Source: Pseudomonas sp. PA15(2017) (GTDB lineage Bacteria; Pseudomonadota; Gammaproteobacteria; Pseudomonadales; Pseudomonadaceae). Taken from it: DNA of 64,000 nt. The notes under the pieces were generated by a model. The model worked only from the letters and a program-made list of their open reading frames with translations. It was not told the DNA's origin and did not search any database. Shown piece after piece: positions 51,124 to 60,115 of the stretch. Location of the stretch: positions 62,001 through 126,000 of the forward strand of contig NZ_MSXV01000037.1 of assembly GCF_001945395.1 (NCBI RefSeq), written 5' to 3'. Positions within the stretch are counted from its first letter, which is position 1; every line of letters begins with the position of its first letter. A program made the position numbers and the translations under genes.

Positions 51124-52506
51124 ATGACTTCGGTTTCCCCACGTGTCGTTCAGCTCAACGAAGCGAACACTTTCCTCAAGGATCACCCGGAGATTCAGTA
51201 CGTCGACCTGCTGATCACCGACATGAACGGCATCGTGCGTGGCAAGCGCGTCGAGCGCGCCAGCCTGCACAAGGTCTACGAGAAGGGCATCAACCTGCCG
51301 GCATCGCTGTTCGCCCTGGACATCAACGGCTCCACCGTGGAAAGCACCGGCCTTGGCCTGGACATCGGCGACGCCGACCGTATCTGCTACCCGATTCCCG
51401 ACACCCTGTGCAAAGAGCCCTGGCAGAAGCGCCCCACCGCGCAACTGCTGATGACCATGCACGAGCTGGATGGCGCACCGTTCTTCGCCGACCCCCGCGA
51501 AGTGCTGCGCCAGGTGGTGGAGAAGTTCGACGAGCTGGGCCTGACCATCTGCGCGGCGTTCGAGCTGGAGTTCTACCTGATCGATCAGGAAAACGTGAAC
51601 GGCAGGCCGCAGCCGCCGCGCTCGCCAATCTCCGGCAAGCGCCCGATCTCTACCCAGGTCTACCTGATCGACGACCTCGACGAGTACGTCGACTGCCTGC
51701 AGGACATGCTCGAAGCGGCCAAGGAGCAGGACCTGCCGGCTGATGCCATCGTCAAGGAAAGTGCCCCGGCGCAGTTCGAGGTCAACCTGCATCACGTCGA
51801 AGACGCCATCAAGGCCTGCGACTACGCGGTACTGCTCAAGCGCCTGATCAAGAACATCGCCTACGACCACGAGATGGATTCGACCTTCATGGCCAAGCCC
51901 TATCCGGGCCAGGCGGGCAATGGTCTGCACGTGCACATCTCGCTGCTCGACAAGAAGACCGGGCAGAACATCTTCGCCACCGACGATCCGGAGCAGCACG
52001 CACCGTTGCGCCATGCCATCGCCGGCATCCTCGACACCATGCCGGCGTCGATGGCCTTCCTGTGCCCGAACGTCAACTCCTACCGCCGTTTCGGCGCGCA
52101 GTTCTACGTACCGAACGCACCAAGCTGGGGCCTGGACAACCGCACCGTTGCGGTACGCGTACCGACCGGCAGCAGCGATGCCATCCGTATCGAGCATCGC
52201 GTGGCCGGCGCCGACGCCAACCCGTACCTGATGATGGCGTCGATCCTCGCCGGCATTCACCACGGCCTGACCAATCAGCTGGAGCCGGGGGCGCCCATCG
52301 AAGGCAACTCCTACGAGCAGCTGGAGCAGAGCCTGCCGAACAACCTGCGCGACGCCCTGCGCCAGTTGGACGAAAGCGAAGTGATGAACAAGTACATCCG
52401 CCCGGAATACATCGACATCTTCGTCGCCTGCAAGGAAGCGGAAATGCACGAGTTCGAGACCACCATTTCCGACCTCGAATACAACTGGTACCTGCATACC
52501 GTCTGA
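51124..52506 (+). CDS. puuA: Gamma-glutamylpolyamine synthetase (PuuA/SpuI-like glutamine synthetase)
   Basis: This is a 460-residue glutamine-synthetase-fold ligase that attaches glutamate to putrescine or another polyamine with ATP. Segments DMNGIVRGKRVERASLHK, GLTICAAFELEFYLID, VKESAPAQFEVNLHHV, GNGLHVHISLLD and NRTVAVRVPTGSSDAIRIEHRVAGADANPYL are typical of the PuuA/Spu subgroup rather than GlnA. ATG 51124 gives the usual MTSVSPR-type beginning; ATG 51103 is possible. It is first in an operon with aldehyde dehydrogenase, oxidase and hydrolase genes. Confidence 0.92.
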   Translation: MTSVSPRVVQLNEANTFLKDHPEIQYVDLLITDMNGIVRGKRVERASLHKVYEKGINLPASLFALDINGSTVESTGLGLDIGDADRICYPIPDTLCKEPWQKRPTAQLLMTMHELDGAPFFADPREVLRQVVEKFDELGLTICAAFELEFYLIDQENVNGRPQPPRSPISGKRPISTQVYLIDDLDEYVDCLQDMLEAAKEQDLPADAIVKESAPAQFEVNLHHVEDAIKACDYAVLLKRLIKNIAYDHEMDSTFMAKPYPGQAGNGLHVHISLLDKKTGQNIFATDDPEQHAPLRHAIAGILDTMPASMAFLCPNVNSYRRFGAQFYVPNAPSWGLDNRTVAVRVPTGSSDAIRIEHRVAGADANPYLMMASILAGIHHGLTNQLEPGAPIEGNSYEQLEQSLPNNLRDALRQLDESEVMNKYIRPEYIDIFVACKEAEMHEFETTISDLEYNWYLHTV

Positions 52507-52519
52507 CGGAGTGATGAAC

Positions 52520-54013
52520 ATGAGCAGCATGACTCGCCAGGATTGGGAGCAGCGTTACAGCAGCCTGCGCATCGAGGGGCGGGCCTTTATCGACGGCGCC
52601 TACCGCGATGCCGTGGGCGGCGCGACCTTCGACAGCATCAGCCCGGTGGACGGCCGCCAGCTGGCCAGCGTAGCCAGTTGCATGGCCGATGATGCCGAGC
52701 TTGCCGTCAAGGCCGCCCGGGCCAGCTTCGAGCGTGGCGACTGGGTGAAACTCGCGCCGGCGCAGCGCAAGCGCGTGCTGATCGCCTTCGCCGACAAGTT
52801 GCTGGCCAATGCCGAGGAGCTGGCGCTGCTGGAAACCCTCGACATGGGCAAGCCGATCAGCGATTCGCTGAGCATCGACGTACCGGCGGCGGCCAACGCC
52901 ATCCGCTGGAGCGCCGAGGCCATCGACAAGCTCTACGACGAAGTGGCGCCCACGCCCCATGACCAGCTCGGCCTGGTGACCCGTGAGGCGGTGGGCGTGG
53001 TGGCGGCCATCGTGCCGTGGAATTTCCCGCTGCTGATGTCCAGCTGGAAGCTCGGCCCGGCGTTGGCCGCCGGTAACTCGGTGATCCTCAAACCCTCCGA
53101 GAAGTCGCCGCTGACCGCCATCCGCGTCGCCCAGCTGGCGCTGGAGGCGGGCATTCCGGCCGGCGTGTTCAACGTGCTGCCCGGTTACGGCCACACCGTG
53201 GGCAAGGCCCTGGCCCTGCACATGGATGTCGACACCATCGTGTTCACCGGCTCCACCAAAATCGCCAAGCAGCTGATGATCTACGCTGGCGAGTCGAACA
53301 TGAAGCGCGTCTGGCTGGAGGCCGGTGGCAAGAGCCCGAACATCCTCTTCGCCGACGCGCCTGACCTGCAGGCCGCCGCCGACGCGGCGGCTACCGCCAT
53401 CGCCTTCAACCAGGGCGAAGTCTGCGTGGCCGGCTCGCGCCTGCTGGTGGAAAGCTCGATCAAGGAGCGCTTCCTGCCCATGGTGGTCGAGGCGCTGCAG
53501 CGCTGGAAACCTGGTCATGCCTTGGATCCACAGACCCGCGTCGGTGCGCTGGTCGACGACGGCCATCTGGCGAGCGTGCTCGGCTTCATCGAGGCCGGCC
53601 GCGAGGAGGGCGCCGAGATCCTGATTGGCGGCGAACGCGCCCTGCAGGAAACCGGCGGCAGCTACGTGCAGCCGACGATCTTCGCCGGTGTGGACAACAC
53701 CATGCGCATCGCCCGCGAGGAAATCTTCGGCCCGGTGCTGTCGGTGATCACCTTCGACAGCGATGAAGAAGCCATTCGCATCGCCAACGACACGCCCTAT
53801 GGCCTGGCGGCAGCCGTGTGGACGCGCGACGTTTCCCGCGCCCACCGCACCGCTCGGGCCTTGCGCGCCGGCAGCGTATGGGTGAACCAGTACGACGGTG
53901 GCGACATGACCGCGCCGTTCGGCGGCTTCAAGCAATCGGGCAATGGCCGCGACAAGTCGCTGCATGCCTTCGACAAGTACACCGAACTGAAAGCGACCTG
54001 GATAAAGCTCTAA
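52520..54013 (+). CDS. puuC: Gamma-glutamyl-gamma-aminobutyraldehyde dehydrogenase (PuuC/KauB-like)
   Basis: This is a 497-residue NAD(P)-dependent aldehyde dehydrogenase. The cofactor segment is VAAIVPWNFPLLMSSWKLGPALAAGNSVILKPSEKSPL; the general base Glu lies in WLEAGGKSPNI and the nucleophile is Cys302 in NQGEVCVAGSR. The start was set at ATG 52520 since GGAG lies 8 nt upstream; ATG 52514 and GTG 52511 are alternatives. Substrate specificity is inferred from the operon. Confidence 0.9.
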   Translation: MSSMTRQDWEQRYSSLRIEGRAFIDGAYRDAVGGATFDSISPVDGRQLASVASCMADDAELAVKAARASFERGDWVKLAPAQRKRVLIAFADKLLANAEELALLETLDMGKPISDSLSIDVPAAANAIRWSAEAIDKLYDEVAPTPHDQLGLVTREAVGVVAAIVPWNFPLLMSSWKLGPALAAGNSVILKPSEKSPLTAIRVAQLALEAGIPAGVFNVLPGYGHTVGKALALHMDVDTIVFTGSTKIAKQLMIYAGESNMKRVWLEAGGKSPNILFADAPDLQAAADAAATAIAFNQGEVCVAGSRLLVESSIKERFLPMVVEALQRWKPGHALDPQTRVGALVDDGHLASVLGFIEAGREEGAEILIGGERALQETGGSYVQPTIFAGVDNTMRIAREEIFGPVLSVITFDSDEEAIRIANDTPYGLAAAVWTRDVSRAHRTARALRAGSVWVNQYDGGDMTAPFGGFKQSGNGRDKSLHAFDKYTELKATWIKL

Positions 54014-54022
54014 GCAAGGGAT

Positions 54023-54047
54023 GCGGTCCGCTGCCACAGCGGGCCGC
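54023..54047 (+). other. Hairpin between puuC and puuB
   Basis: An 11-bp stem (54023-54033 with 54037-54047, one T-G pair) closes a 3-nt loop. No T-run follows, so it is not a standard terminator; it may stabilise or partly attenuate the operon transcript. Confidence 0.45.
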
Positions 54048-54089
54048 CAGTGCTTTGGCCTCATATTCAGGCGCCTTGGGAGATACTCC

Positions 54090-55367
54090 ATGACTCAACA
54101 CGTCGACAGTTACTACGCCGCCTCGCGCAACCCGCGGGTCGATTACCCTGCGCTCACCGACGTCGTCGAGACCGACGTGTGCATCATCGGTGCCGGCTAC
54201 ACCGGTCTTTCCACCGCGCTGTTCCTGCTGGAGAACGGTTTCCGGGTGACCGTGCTGGAGGCCGCCAAGGTCGGCTTCGGCGCTTCGGGCCGTAACGGCG
54301 GGCAGATCGTCAACAGCTACAGCCGCGACATCGACGTCATCGAAAAGCAGGTCGGTGCGCGCCAGGCGCAGCTGCTCGGCGAGATGGCTTTCGAAGGCGG
54401 ACGCATCATCCGCGAGCGGGTCGCCAAGTACGGCATTCAGTGCGACCTGAAGGACGGTGGCGTGTTCGCTGCCATTACCGACAAGCAGATGGGCCACCTC
54501 GAGTCCCAGAAGAAACTCTGGGAGCGCTACGGCCATACCCAGCTGGAGCTGATGGACCAGCGCCGCATCCGCGAGGTGGTCGGCACCGACCGTTATGTCG
54601 GCGGCATGCTGGACATGAGCGGTGGCCATATCCATCCGCTCAATCTGGCCCTGGGTGAAGCCGCTGCGGTGGCATCCCTGGGTGGTGCGATCTACGAGCA
54701 GAGCCCGGCCACGCGCATCGACCGTGGCCCGCAGCCCGTGGTGCACACCCCGAATGGCCAGGTGAAGGCCAAGTTCGTGGTGGTCGCTGGCAACGCCTAC
54801 CTGGGTGGCCTGGTGCCCGAGCTGGCGAGCAAGTCGATGCCCTGCGGCACCCAGGTGATCGCCACCGAGCCGCTGTCCGACGAGTTGGCCCGCAGCCTGC
54901 TGCCCCAGGACTACTGCGTGGAAGACTGCAACTACCTGCTCGACTACTTCCGCCTCAGCGGCGACAAGCGCCTGATCTACGGCGGCGGTGTGGTGTATGG
55001 CGCCCGCGACCCGGCAGACATCGAAGCGATCATCCGCCCCAAGCTGCTCAAGACCTTCCCGCAGCTCAAGGACGTGAAGATCGATTACACCTGGACCGGC
55101 AACTTCCTGCTGACCCTGTCGCGCCTGCCCCAGGTTGGCCGGATCGGTGAGAACATTTACTACTCCCAGGGTTGCAGCGGCCACGGCGTGACCTACACGC
55201 ACCTGGCCGGCAAGGTGCTGGCCGAGGCGCTGCGCGGCCAGGCCGAGCGCTTCGACGCTTTTGCCGGGTTGCCGCATTACCCCTTCCCGGGTGGGCAGCT
55301 GCTGCGCGTGCCGTTCACCGCCCTGGGCGCTATTTACTACCAGCTGCGTGACCGCCTGGGTATCTGA
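54090..55367 (+). CDS. puuB: FAD-dependent gamma-glutamylputrescine oxidoreductase (PuuB-like)
   Basis: This is a 425-residue FAD oxidoreductase of the DAO family. The N-terminal dinucleotide motif is VCIIGAGYTGLSTALFLLE, preceded by DSYYAASRNPR as in PuuB. FGASGRNGGQIVNSY is the flavin-binding region, and a C-terminal segment YYSQGCSGHGVTYTHLAGK closes the FAD domain. Length equals E. coli PuuB (426). It oxidises gamma-glutamylputrescine to the aldehyde used by PuuC. Confidence 0.9.
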   Translation: MTQHVDSYYAASRNPRVDYPALTDVVETDVCIIGAGYTGLSTALFLLENGFRVTVLEAAKVGFGASGRNGGQIVNSYSRDIDVIEKQVGARQAQLLGEMAFEGGRIIRERVAKYGIQCDLKDGGVFAAITDKQMGHLESQKKLWERYGHTQLELMDQRRIREVVGTDRYVGGMLDMSGGHIHPLNLALGEAAAVASLGGAIYEQSPATRIDRGPQPVVHTPNGQVKAKFVVVAGNAYLGGLVPELASKSMPCGTQVIATEPLSDELARSLLPQDYCVEDCNYLLDYFRLSGDKRLIYGGGVVYGARDPADIEAIIRPKLLKTFPQLKDVKIDYTWTGNFLLTLSRLPQVGRIGENIYYSQGCSGHGVTYTHLAGKVLAEALRGQAERFDAFAGLPHYPFPGGQLLRVPFTALGAIYYQLRDRLGI

Positions 55368-55373
55368 TGCTGC

Positions 55374-55404
55374 GCCTGCCGGCGTGCTCCGCCGGCAGGC
55401 TTTT
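55374..55404 (+). terminator. Terminator-like hairpin between puuB and puuD
   Basis: The arms GCCTGCCGGC (55374-55383) and GCCGGCAGGC (55391-55400) form a 10-bp stem with a 7-nt loop, followed by TTTT. It lies 7 nt after the puuB stop and before the puuD ribosome site, so it may reduce puuD transcription relative to the first three genes. Confidence 0.7.
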
Positions 55405-55418
55405 CCGGAGAGAACACC

Positions 55419-56174
55419 ATGACCCGCATGCCTTTGATCGGGGTGACTGCCTGTCGGCAGACGCTTGGTAAATACGATTCGCACACGGTCGGCGACAAGT
55501 ACGTCGAGGCGGCGGCCTACGCCGGCCTGCCGCTGGTGCTACCGGCACGCAGCACGCCAAGTGACCCGCAGCAGTTGCTCGAACAGCTCGACGGCATTCT
55601 CTTCACCGGCTCGCCGTCCAACGTCGAGCCTCGCCACTATCAGGGCACGCCGAGCCTGGAAGGCACCCAGCACGACCCGAGCCGCGATGCCAACACCTTG
55701 CCGCTGTTGCGCCTGGCCATCGACAAGGGCGTGCCGGTGTTCTGCATCTGCCGCGGCTTCCAGGAGCTCAACGTGACCCTCGGCGGCACGCTGCACCAGC
55801 GCGTGCAGGAGCTGCCCGGTTATCTGGATCACCGCGAGCCACAGCGCGACTCGGTCGCCGAGCAGTACGCGCCGCAGCATGCGGTCGCCGTGCAGCCGGG
55901 CGGCGTTTTCGAACGCATCGGCCTGCCGCTGCAGTTTCAGGTCAACTCCTTGCACAGCCAGGGCATCGACCGCCTGGCCGAGCGCTTGCGCGTCGAAGCG
56001 AGGGCGCCGGATGGCCTGGTGGAGGCGGTGTCGATCCCCGATGCGCCGGGCTTCCTGATCGGCGTGCAATGGCATCCGGAATGGCGCTTCGCCGAGAACC
56101 CCGAATCGCTGGCGCTGTTCCAGGCCTTCCGCGATGCCTGCCAGGCCTACGCCCAGGCGCGCGACGCCCGCTGA
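55419..56174 (+). CDS. puuD: Gamma-glutamyl-GABA hydrolase (PuuD-like, class I glutamine amidotransferase fold)
   Basis: This is a 251-residue peptidase C26 family enzyme. The nucleophile is Cys111 in CICRGFQELNV, and the His/Glu pair is in GVQWHPEWRF. DGILFTGSPSNVEPRHY and VNSLHSQGIDRLA are typical of PuuD. It releases GABA and glutamate, ending the gamma-glutamylated route. The start ATG at 55419 has GGAGAG upstream. Confidence 0.92.
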   Translation: MTRMPLIGVTACRQTLGKYDSHTVGDKYVEAAAYAGLPLVLPARSTPSDPQQLLEQLDGILFTGSPSNVEPRHYQGTPSLEGTQHDPSRDANTLPLLRLAIDKGVPVFCICRGFQELNVTLGGTLHQRVQELPGYLDHREPQRDSVAEQYAPQHAVAVQPGGVFERIGLPLQFQVNSLHSQGIDRLAERLRVEARAPDGLVEAVSIPDAPGFLIGVQWHPEWRFAENPESLALFQAFRDACQAYAQARDAR

Positions 56175-56310
56175 ATCCGCCCTGAACCCGTCTGGGTTCC
56201 GGGTGCTCTGACCTGAACGGGTCGGGATCGGCTGCCCGCCGGCGCAGCGAGTTGCGCCAGGCAGATCCCGGCCACGTTCGGAGACAATTCCAAGACGATG
56301 GCAGAGACTT

Positions 56311-57864
56311 ATGAGTGATTACACGAACGCGGCGGCATCGCACGTGCAGGCAACCCCTGTCGCTGGCGCCGCTGCGGTAGTTTCCGGCAAGGGCCTGGCC
56401 CAAGGCAAGGTCGGTCTGCTGGCTTGCGTGGTTCTGGGCATTTCCACCATTGCACCGGTCTACACGCTGACTGGCGCCCTTGGCCCGACCGTCCGTGAAG
56501 TCGGTGTGTACCTGCCGGCGGTGTTCATCGTCGGCTTCCTGCCGATGCTGCTGGTGGCCCTGGGGTACCGTGAACTCAACGCCGCGGAGCCGGACAGCGG
56601 CACCTCGTTCACCTGGTCGGCGCGGGCCTTCGGGCCGATGATCGGCTGGATCGGCGGTTGGGGGCTGGTTACCGCTACCACCATCGTGCTCTCCAATCTG
56701 GCAGGCATAGCCGTGGATTTCTTCTACCTGTTCCTCGCCCAGCTCACCGGGCTGGACTGGTTGGCCGACCTGACCCGCAACCTGCTGGTGAACATCGTCA
56801 CCTGCTGCGTCTTCATCGCCATGGCGGTGTGGGTATGCTGCCGGGGCATCGGCATGACCATGGGCGTGCAATACACCCTGGTGGCGCTGCAACTGGTGGT
56901 ACTGATCGGTTTCTCCATCGCCGCCTTCGCCGCCGCGCCGGACAGCTCGCCAGTGGTCTTTCACCCCGAGTGGTTCAACCCGTTCAATATCGATTCGTTC
57001 TCCGCGTTCGCGGCCGGCCTGTCGCTGTCGATCTTCATCTTCTGGGGCTGGGACGTGTGCCTGACGGTGAGCGAGGAGTCGGTAGGCAGCGAGAAGGTGC
57101 CCGGCCGCGCCGCGACCCTCACCGTACTACTGATTCTTGCTCTCTACCTGTTCACCGCGGCGGCCACCCTGCAGTTCGCTGGCACAGGTGAAACCGGCCT
57201 GGGCCTGGGCAATGCGCAGATCCAGGAAAACGTTTTCGCCCACCTGGCCGGCCCGGTGATGGGCCCACTGGCGATCCTGATGTCCATCGCCGTGCTGGCC
57301 AGCACCGCCGCGTCGCTGCAGTCGACCTTCATCTCACCGGCGCGCACGCTGCTTGCGATGGGCTACTACCGGGCGGTGCCGAAACGCTTCGCCAGCGTGC
57401 ACCCGCATTCGCAGACGCCGCGCTACGCGACCATCGCCGCTGGCATCGCCACCGCAGTGTTCTACGTGACCATGCGCACGCTGAGCGAGAACGTGCTGGC
57501 CGACACCATCACCGCCTTGGGCATGATGATCTGCTTCTACTATGCGCTGACGGCCTTCGCCTGCGTCTGGTACTTCCGCCACAGCCTGTTCGACAGCGCG
57601 CGGCACTTCTTCATGCGCGGCCTGTGCCCGCTGGTTGGCGCAGTGATGCTGTCGATCATCTTCTGGCAGACCACCCTGGACAGCATGTCGCCGGACTTCG
57701 GCAGCGGCTCGCACATCGGCGGCCTCGGCCTGGTGTTCGTGATCGCCGTGGTGATCCTGCTGCTCGGCCTGGTGCTGATGTTCATCGCCCGCTGGCAGGC
57801 GCCGGCGTTCTTCAGGGGCAACACGCTGCAGAAGCAGATGAAGCCGGCAAAAGCAAAGCTGTAA
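56311..57864 (+). CDS. APC-superfamily amino acid/polyamine permease
   Basis: This is a 517-residue transporter with about 12 membrane helices. The first helix is GLLACVVLGISTIAPVYTLTGALG, a beginning typical of APC permeases. Other signs are PDSGTSFTWSARAFGPMIGWIGGW and ISPARTLLAMGYYRAVPKRFA. It lies 136 nt after puuD in the same direction, so uptake of putrescine or a related amine is likely, but the substrate cannot be read from sequence. A possible partial hairpin lies before it (GAACCC at 56184 with GGGTTC at 56194). Confidence 0.88.
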   Translation: MSDYTNAAASHVQATPVAGAAAVVSGKGLAQGKVGLLACVVLGISTIAPVYTLTGALGPTVREVGVYLPAVFIVGFLPMLLVALGYRELNAAEPDSGTSFTWSARAFGPMIGWIGGWGLVTATTIVLSNLAGIAVDFFYLFLAQLTGLDWLADLTRNLLVNIVTCCVFIAMAVWVCCRGIGMTMGVQYTLVALQLVVLIGFSIAAFAAAPDSSPVVFHPEWFNPFNIDSFSAFAAGLSLSIFIFWGWDVCLTVSEESVGSEKVPGRAATLTVLLILALYLFTAAATLQFAGTGETGLGLGNAQIQENVFAHLAGPVMGPLAILMSIAVLASTAASLQSTFISPARTLLAMGYYRAVPKRFASVHPHSQTPRYATIAAGIATAVFYVTMRTLSENVLADTITALGMMICFYYALTAFACVWYFRHSLFDSARHFFMRGLCPLVGAVMLSIIFWQTTLDSMSPDFGSGSHIGGLGLVFVIAVVILLLGLVLMFIARWQAPAFFRGNTLQKQMKPAKAKL

Positions 57865-57874
57865 CGGCCAACCC

Positions 57875-58094
57875 GTAGCCCGGGTCGAGCGCAGCGATGC
57901 CCGGGAGCCTCCTGGGTATCGCTACGCTCAACGCCAGGCTACCTGGTGTCAGCGCGGTAGGGCGTACTCGCGAAGCAGTACGCCGTTGCCGTTGTCTCGG
58001 GATCGATGGATTATGACGGACTGTTCGCTTCGCTCCTGAGTCCGCCCTATGAGCTGGATATCGCTATGCTCAACGCCAGGCTACCTGGTGTCAG
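57875..58094. repeat. Mosaic of interspersed repeats downstream of the permease
   Basis: Within 220 nt: a GTAGCCCGGG-type palindrome from 57875; a 36-nt sequence at 57917-57952 repeated directly at 58059-58094 with one mismatch; and a GTAGGGCGTACTCGCGAAG-type hairpin at 57957-57984. The 36-nt unit, read in reverse, belongs to the family at 12854. No gene is seen. Confidence 0.8.
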
Positions 58095-58130
58095 AACGAC
58101 AAAGGGACGCCGAAGCGTCCCTTTGTCGTT
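58095..58130 (-). terminator. Terminator of leuA
   Basis: A perfect 16-bp stem (58095-58110 with 58115-58130) encloses a CGAA loop (TTCG on the leuA strand). It begins 16 nt after the leuA stop. The symmetric arms may serve both strands, including the permease transcript. Confidence 0.88.
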
Positions 58131-58146
58131 TACCGCAGGCTGCTGA

Positions 58147-59823
58147 TCACGCTGCCTGGGTCTTTTCCTCGGCCTGTTTGACTGCGCGGTTGAGGGCGCT
58201 GAACAGGGCGCGGAAGCTCGCCGTGGTGATGTTCTCGTCGATGCCGATGCCGTGCAGCGGGCGCTGGCCATCGAGGCGAATCTCGATGTAGCAGGCGGCC
58301 TTGGCGTTGGCGCCGCCACCGATGGCATGCTCGTGGTAGTCCATCACCTCGACGGCGACCGGCAGGCTGGAGGCCAGGGCTTCCAGCGCACCTTTGCCCG
58401 AACCGCTCCAGCGCTGTTCCTGGCCATTGACCTGCACCTTGGCGTCGACGCGGCTTTCACCGTTCTCCTCTTCCAGGCGATGGCCCTTCAGCTCGTAGGG
58501 TGACGTGGCCTTGAGGTACTCGCTGTCGAGCAGCTTGTGGATCTGCGAGGCGGTCATCTCCAGGCCCAGGCGGTCGGTTTCCTTCTGCACCACCTGGCTG
58601 AACTCGATCTGCATGCGGCGCGGCAGGTTGATGCCGTATTCCTGCTCGAGCAGGAAAGTGATGCCGCCCTTGCCGGACTGGCTGTTCACGCGAATCACCG
58701 CCTCGTAGTCGCGGCCGATGTCGGCCGGGTCGATCGGCAGGTATGGCACTTCCCACAGCGCGCCTTCCTGCTGCTGTGTGAAGCCCTTGCGGATCGCATC
58801 CTGGTGGGAGCCGGAGAAGGCGGTATGCACCAGGTCGCCCACGTATGGGTGGCGCGGGTGTACCGGAATCTGGTTACAGTCCTCGACCACTTTGCGCACC
58901 GCGTCGATGTCGGAGAAGTCCAGCTGCGGGTTGACGCCTTGGGTATAGAGGTTCAGCGCCAGGGTCACCAGACAGACGTTGCCGGTGCGTTCGCCGTTGC
59001 CGAACAGGCAGCCTTCGACGCGATCGGCGCCGGCCATGACGGCCAGCTCGGAAGCCGCCACGCCAGTGCCACGGTCGTTATGGGTATGCACGCTGATCAC
59101 CACGCTGTCGCGCTTGTCGACGTGACGGGCGAACCACTCGATCTGGTCGGCGTAGTTGTTCGGCGTGGCGCACTCGATGGTGGCCGGCAGGTTGAGAATC
59201 AGCGGCTTGGCAGGGGTCGGCTGGAACACGTCGATCACCGCGTTGCACACCTCGACGGCGAAGTCGATCTCGGTGCTGCTGAACACTTCCGGCGAGTACT
59301 CGAAGCCCCACTGGGTCTCGGGCGCGGCATCGGCCAGGCGCTTGATGGTGGTGCCGGCGGCCACGGCGATGGCTTTCACGCCAGCCTTGTCCTGGTTGAA
59401 GACGATCTTGCGGAAGCTCGGTGCGCAGGCATTGTAATAGTGGACGATGGCCTTCTTGGCGCCCTTGAGGGACTCGAAGGTGCGCTCGATGAGGTCGTCA
59501 CGGGCCTGGGTCAGCACCTGGATGGTCACGTCGTCCGGGATATGGCCGCCTTCGATCAGCTCACGCACGAAGTCGAAGTCGGTCTGCGAAGCGGACGGGA
59601 AGCCCACTTCGATTTCCTTCAGGCCAACCTGCACGAGGCACTTGAAGAAGCGCATCTTCTTCTCGGCGTCCATCGGCTCGATCAGCGACTGGTTGCCGTC
59701 ACGCAGGTCGGTGGACAGCCAGATCGGCGCCTTGTCGATGATCTTGTCCGGCCAGGTGCGGTCGGGAATCTGGATCTGGGTGAACGGACGGTACTTTTGC
59801 GACGGGTCTTTGAGCATGCTCAT
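58147..59823 (-). CDS. leuA: 2-isopropylmalate synthase
   Basis: This is a 558-residue enzyme making 2-isopropylmalate from acetyl-CoA and 2-oxoisovalerate, the first step of leucine synthesis. The DRE-TIM signature is [15 protein letters not shown]; metal ligands lie in [11 protein letters not shown]; the C-terminal regulatory domain begins near residue 430. The [19 protein letters not shown] beginning is typical of the longer LeuA form of Pseudomonas and actinobacteria. ATG 59823 has AGGA 7 nt upstream. A short leucine-containing leader frame lies upstream. Confidence 0.96.
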   Translation of the reverse strand: MSMLKDPSQKYRPFTQIQIPDRTWPDKIIDKAPIWLSTDLRDGNQSLIEPMDAEKKMRFFKCLVQVGLKEIEVGFPSASQTDFDFVRELIEGGHIPDDVTIQVLTQARDDLIERTFESLKGAKKAIVHYYNACAPSFRKIVFNQDKAGVKAIAVAAGTTIKRLADAAPETQWGFEYSPEVFSSTEIDFAVEVCNAVIDVFQPTPAKPLILNLPATIECATPNNYADQIEWFARHVDKRDSVVISVHTHNDRGTGVAASELAVMAGADRVEGCLFGNGERTGNVCLVTLALNLYTQGVNPQLDFSDIDAVRKVVEDCNQIPVHPRHPYVGDLVHTAFSGSHQDAIRKGFTQQQEGALWEVPYLPIDPADIGRDYEAVIRVNSQSGKGGITFLLEQEYGINLPRRMQIEFSQVVQKETDRLGLEMTASQIHKLLDSEYLKATSPYELKGHRLEEENGESRVDAKVQVNGQEQRWSGSGKGALEALASSLPVAVEVMDYHEHAIGGGANAKAACYIEIRLDGQRPLHGIGIDENITTASFRALFSALNRAVKQAEEKTQAA

Positions 59824-59907
59824 GAATCAATCCTGAAGGCGAGGGCCAGCGTGGGCCGTGCTGAATAACAAGGATAAAACGAAAGACGAGAAGGGGGCCG
59901 GCAGACC

Positions 59908-59982
59908 CTAGCGCAGTCGCTGAGCGACCAGGCAAAGATTGGCGTGTTGCCGAAGCAGGATGAGGGTCTTGGAGGTAGTCAT
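59908..59982 (-). CDS. Probable leuA leader peptide
   Basis: A 24-codon frame starts 159 nt before leuA: MTTSKTLILLRQHANLCLVAQ then RLR. Six of 24 codons are leucine, including CTC and CTT, which are infrequent in this GC-rich genome. A hairpin (GTCGC-TCA-GCGAC) lies near its end, and a GGG...CCC stem followed by T-rich DNA lies after it. This fits transcription attenuation by leucine supply, but the leader lacks a long leucine run and the attenuator is weak, so this is a proposal. Confidence 0.5.
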   Translation of the reverse strand: MTTSKTLILLRQHANLCLVAQRLR

Positions 59983-60038
59983 GGGCTCAACCCTAACCAC
60001 TGAGGGTAAAGCTGGCAAGCCTGTCTTGAAAATTGGTG

Positions 60039-60072
60039 AAAACCACCAAGGTATGATTCTTGGTGGTTTTTT
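60039..60072. terminator. Terminator between the mechanosensitive channel gene and leuA
   Basis: A 12-bp perfect stem, AAAACCACCAAG (60039-60050) with CTTGGTGGTTTT (60059-60070), has an 8-nt loop and T-tracts on both strands. It lies 43 nt after the channel gene stop on the minus strand and upstream of the leuA promoter region. Confidence 0.85.
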
Positions 60073-60115
60073 ATTGCGCGCTGTATTGGTTTTTTGCAAG
60101 CGTGTTGCGTGGCGG

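Noticed and set aside
50077..52530. 817-codon minus-strand frame spanning LysR and the puuA-like gene
   Set aside because: Only the last 296 codons encode LysR; the rest is antisense to the clearly real glutamine-synthetase-like gene, a common artefact in GC-rich DNA.
52073..54091. 672-codon minus-strand frame opposite the aldehyde dehydrogenase
   Set aside because: Shadow of a strongly supported gene on the other strand; composition is typical of antisense GC-rich frames.
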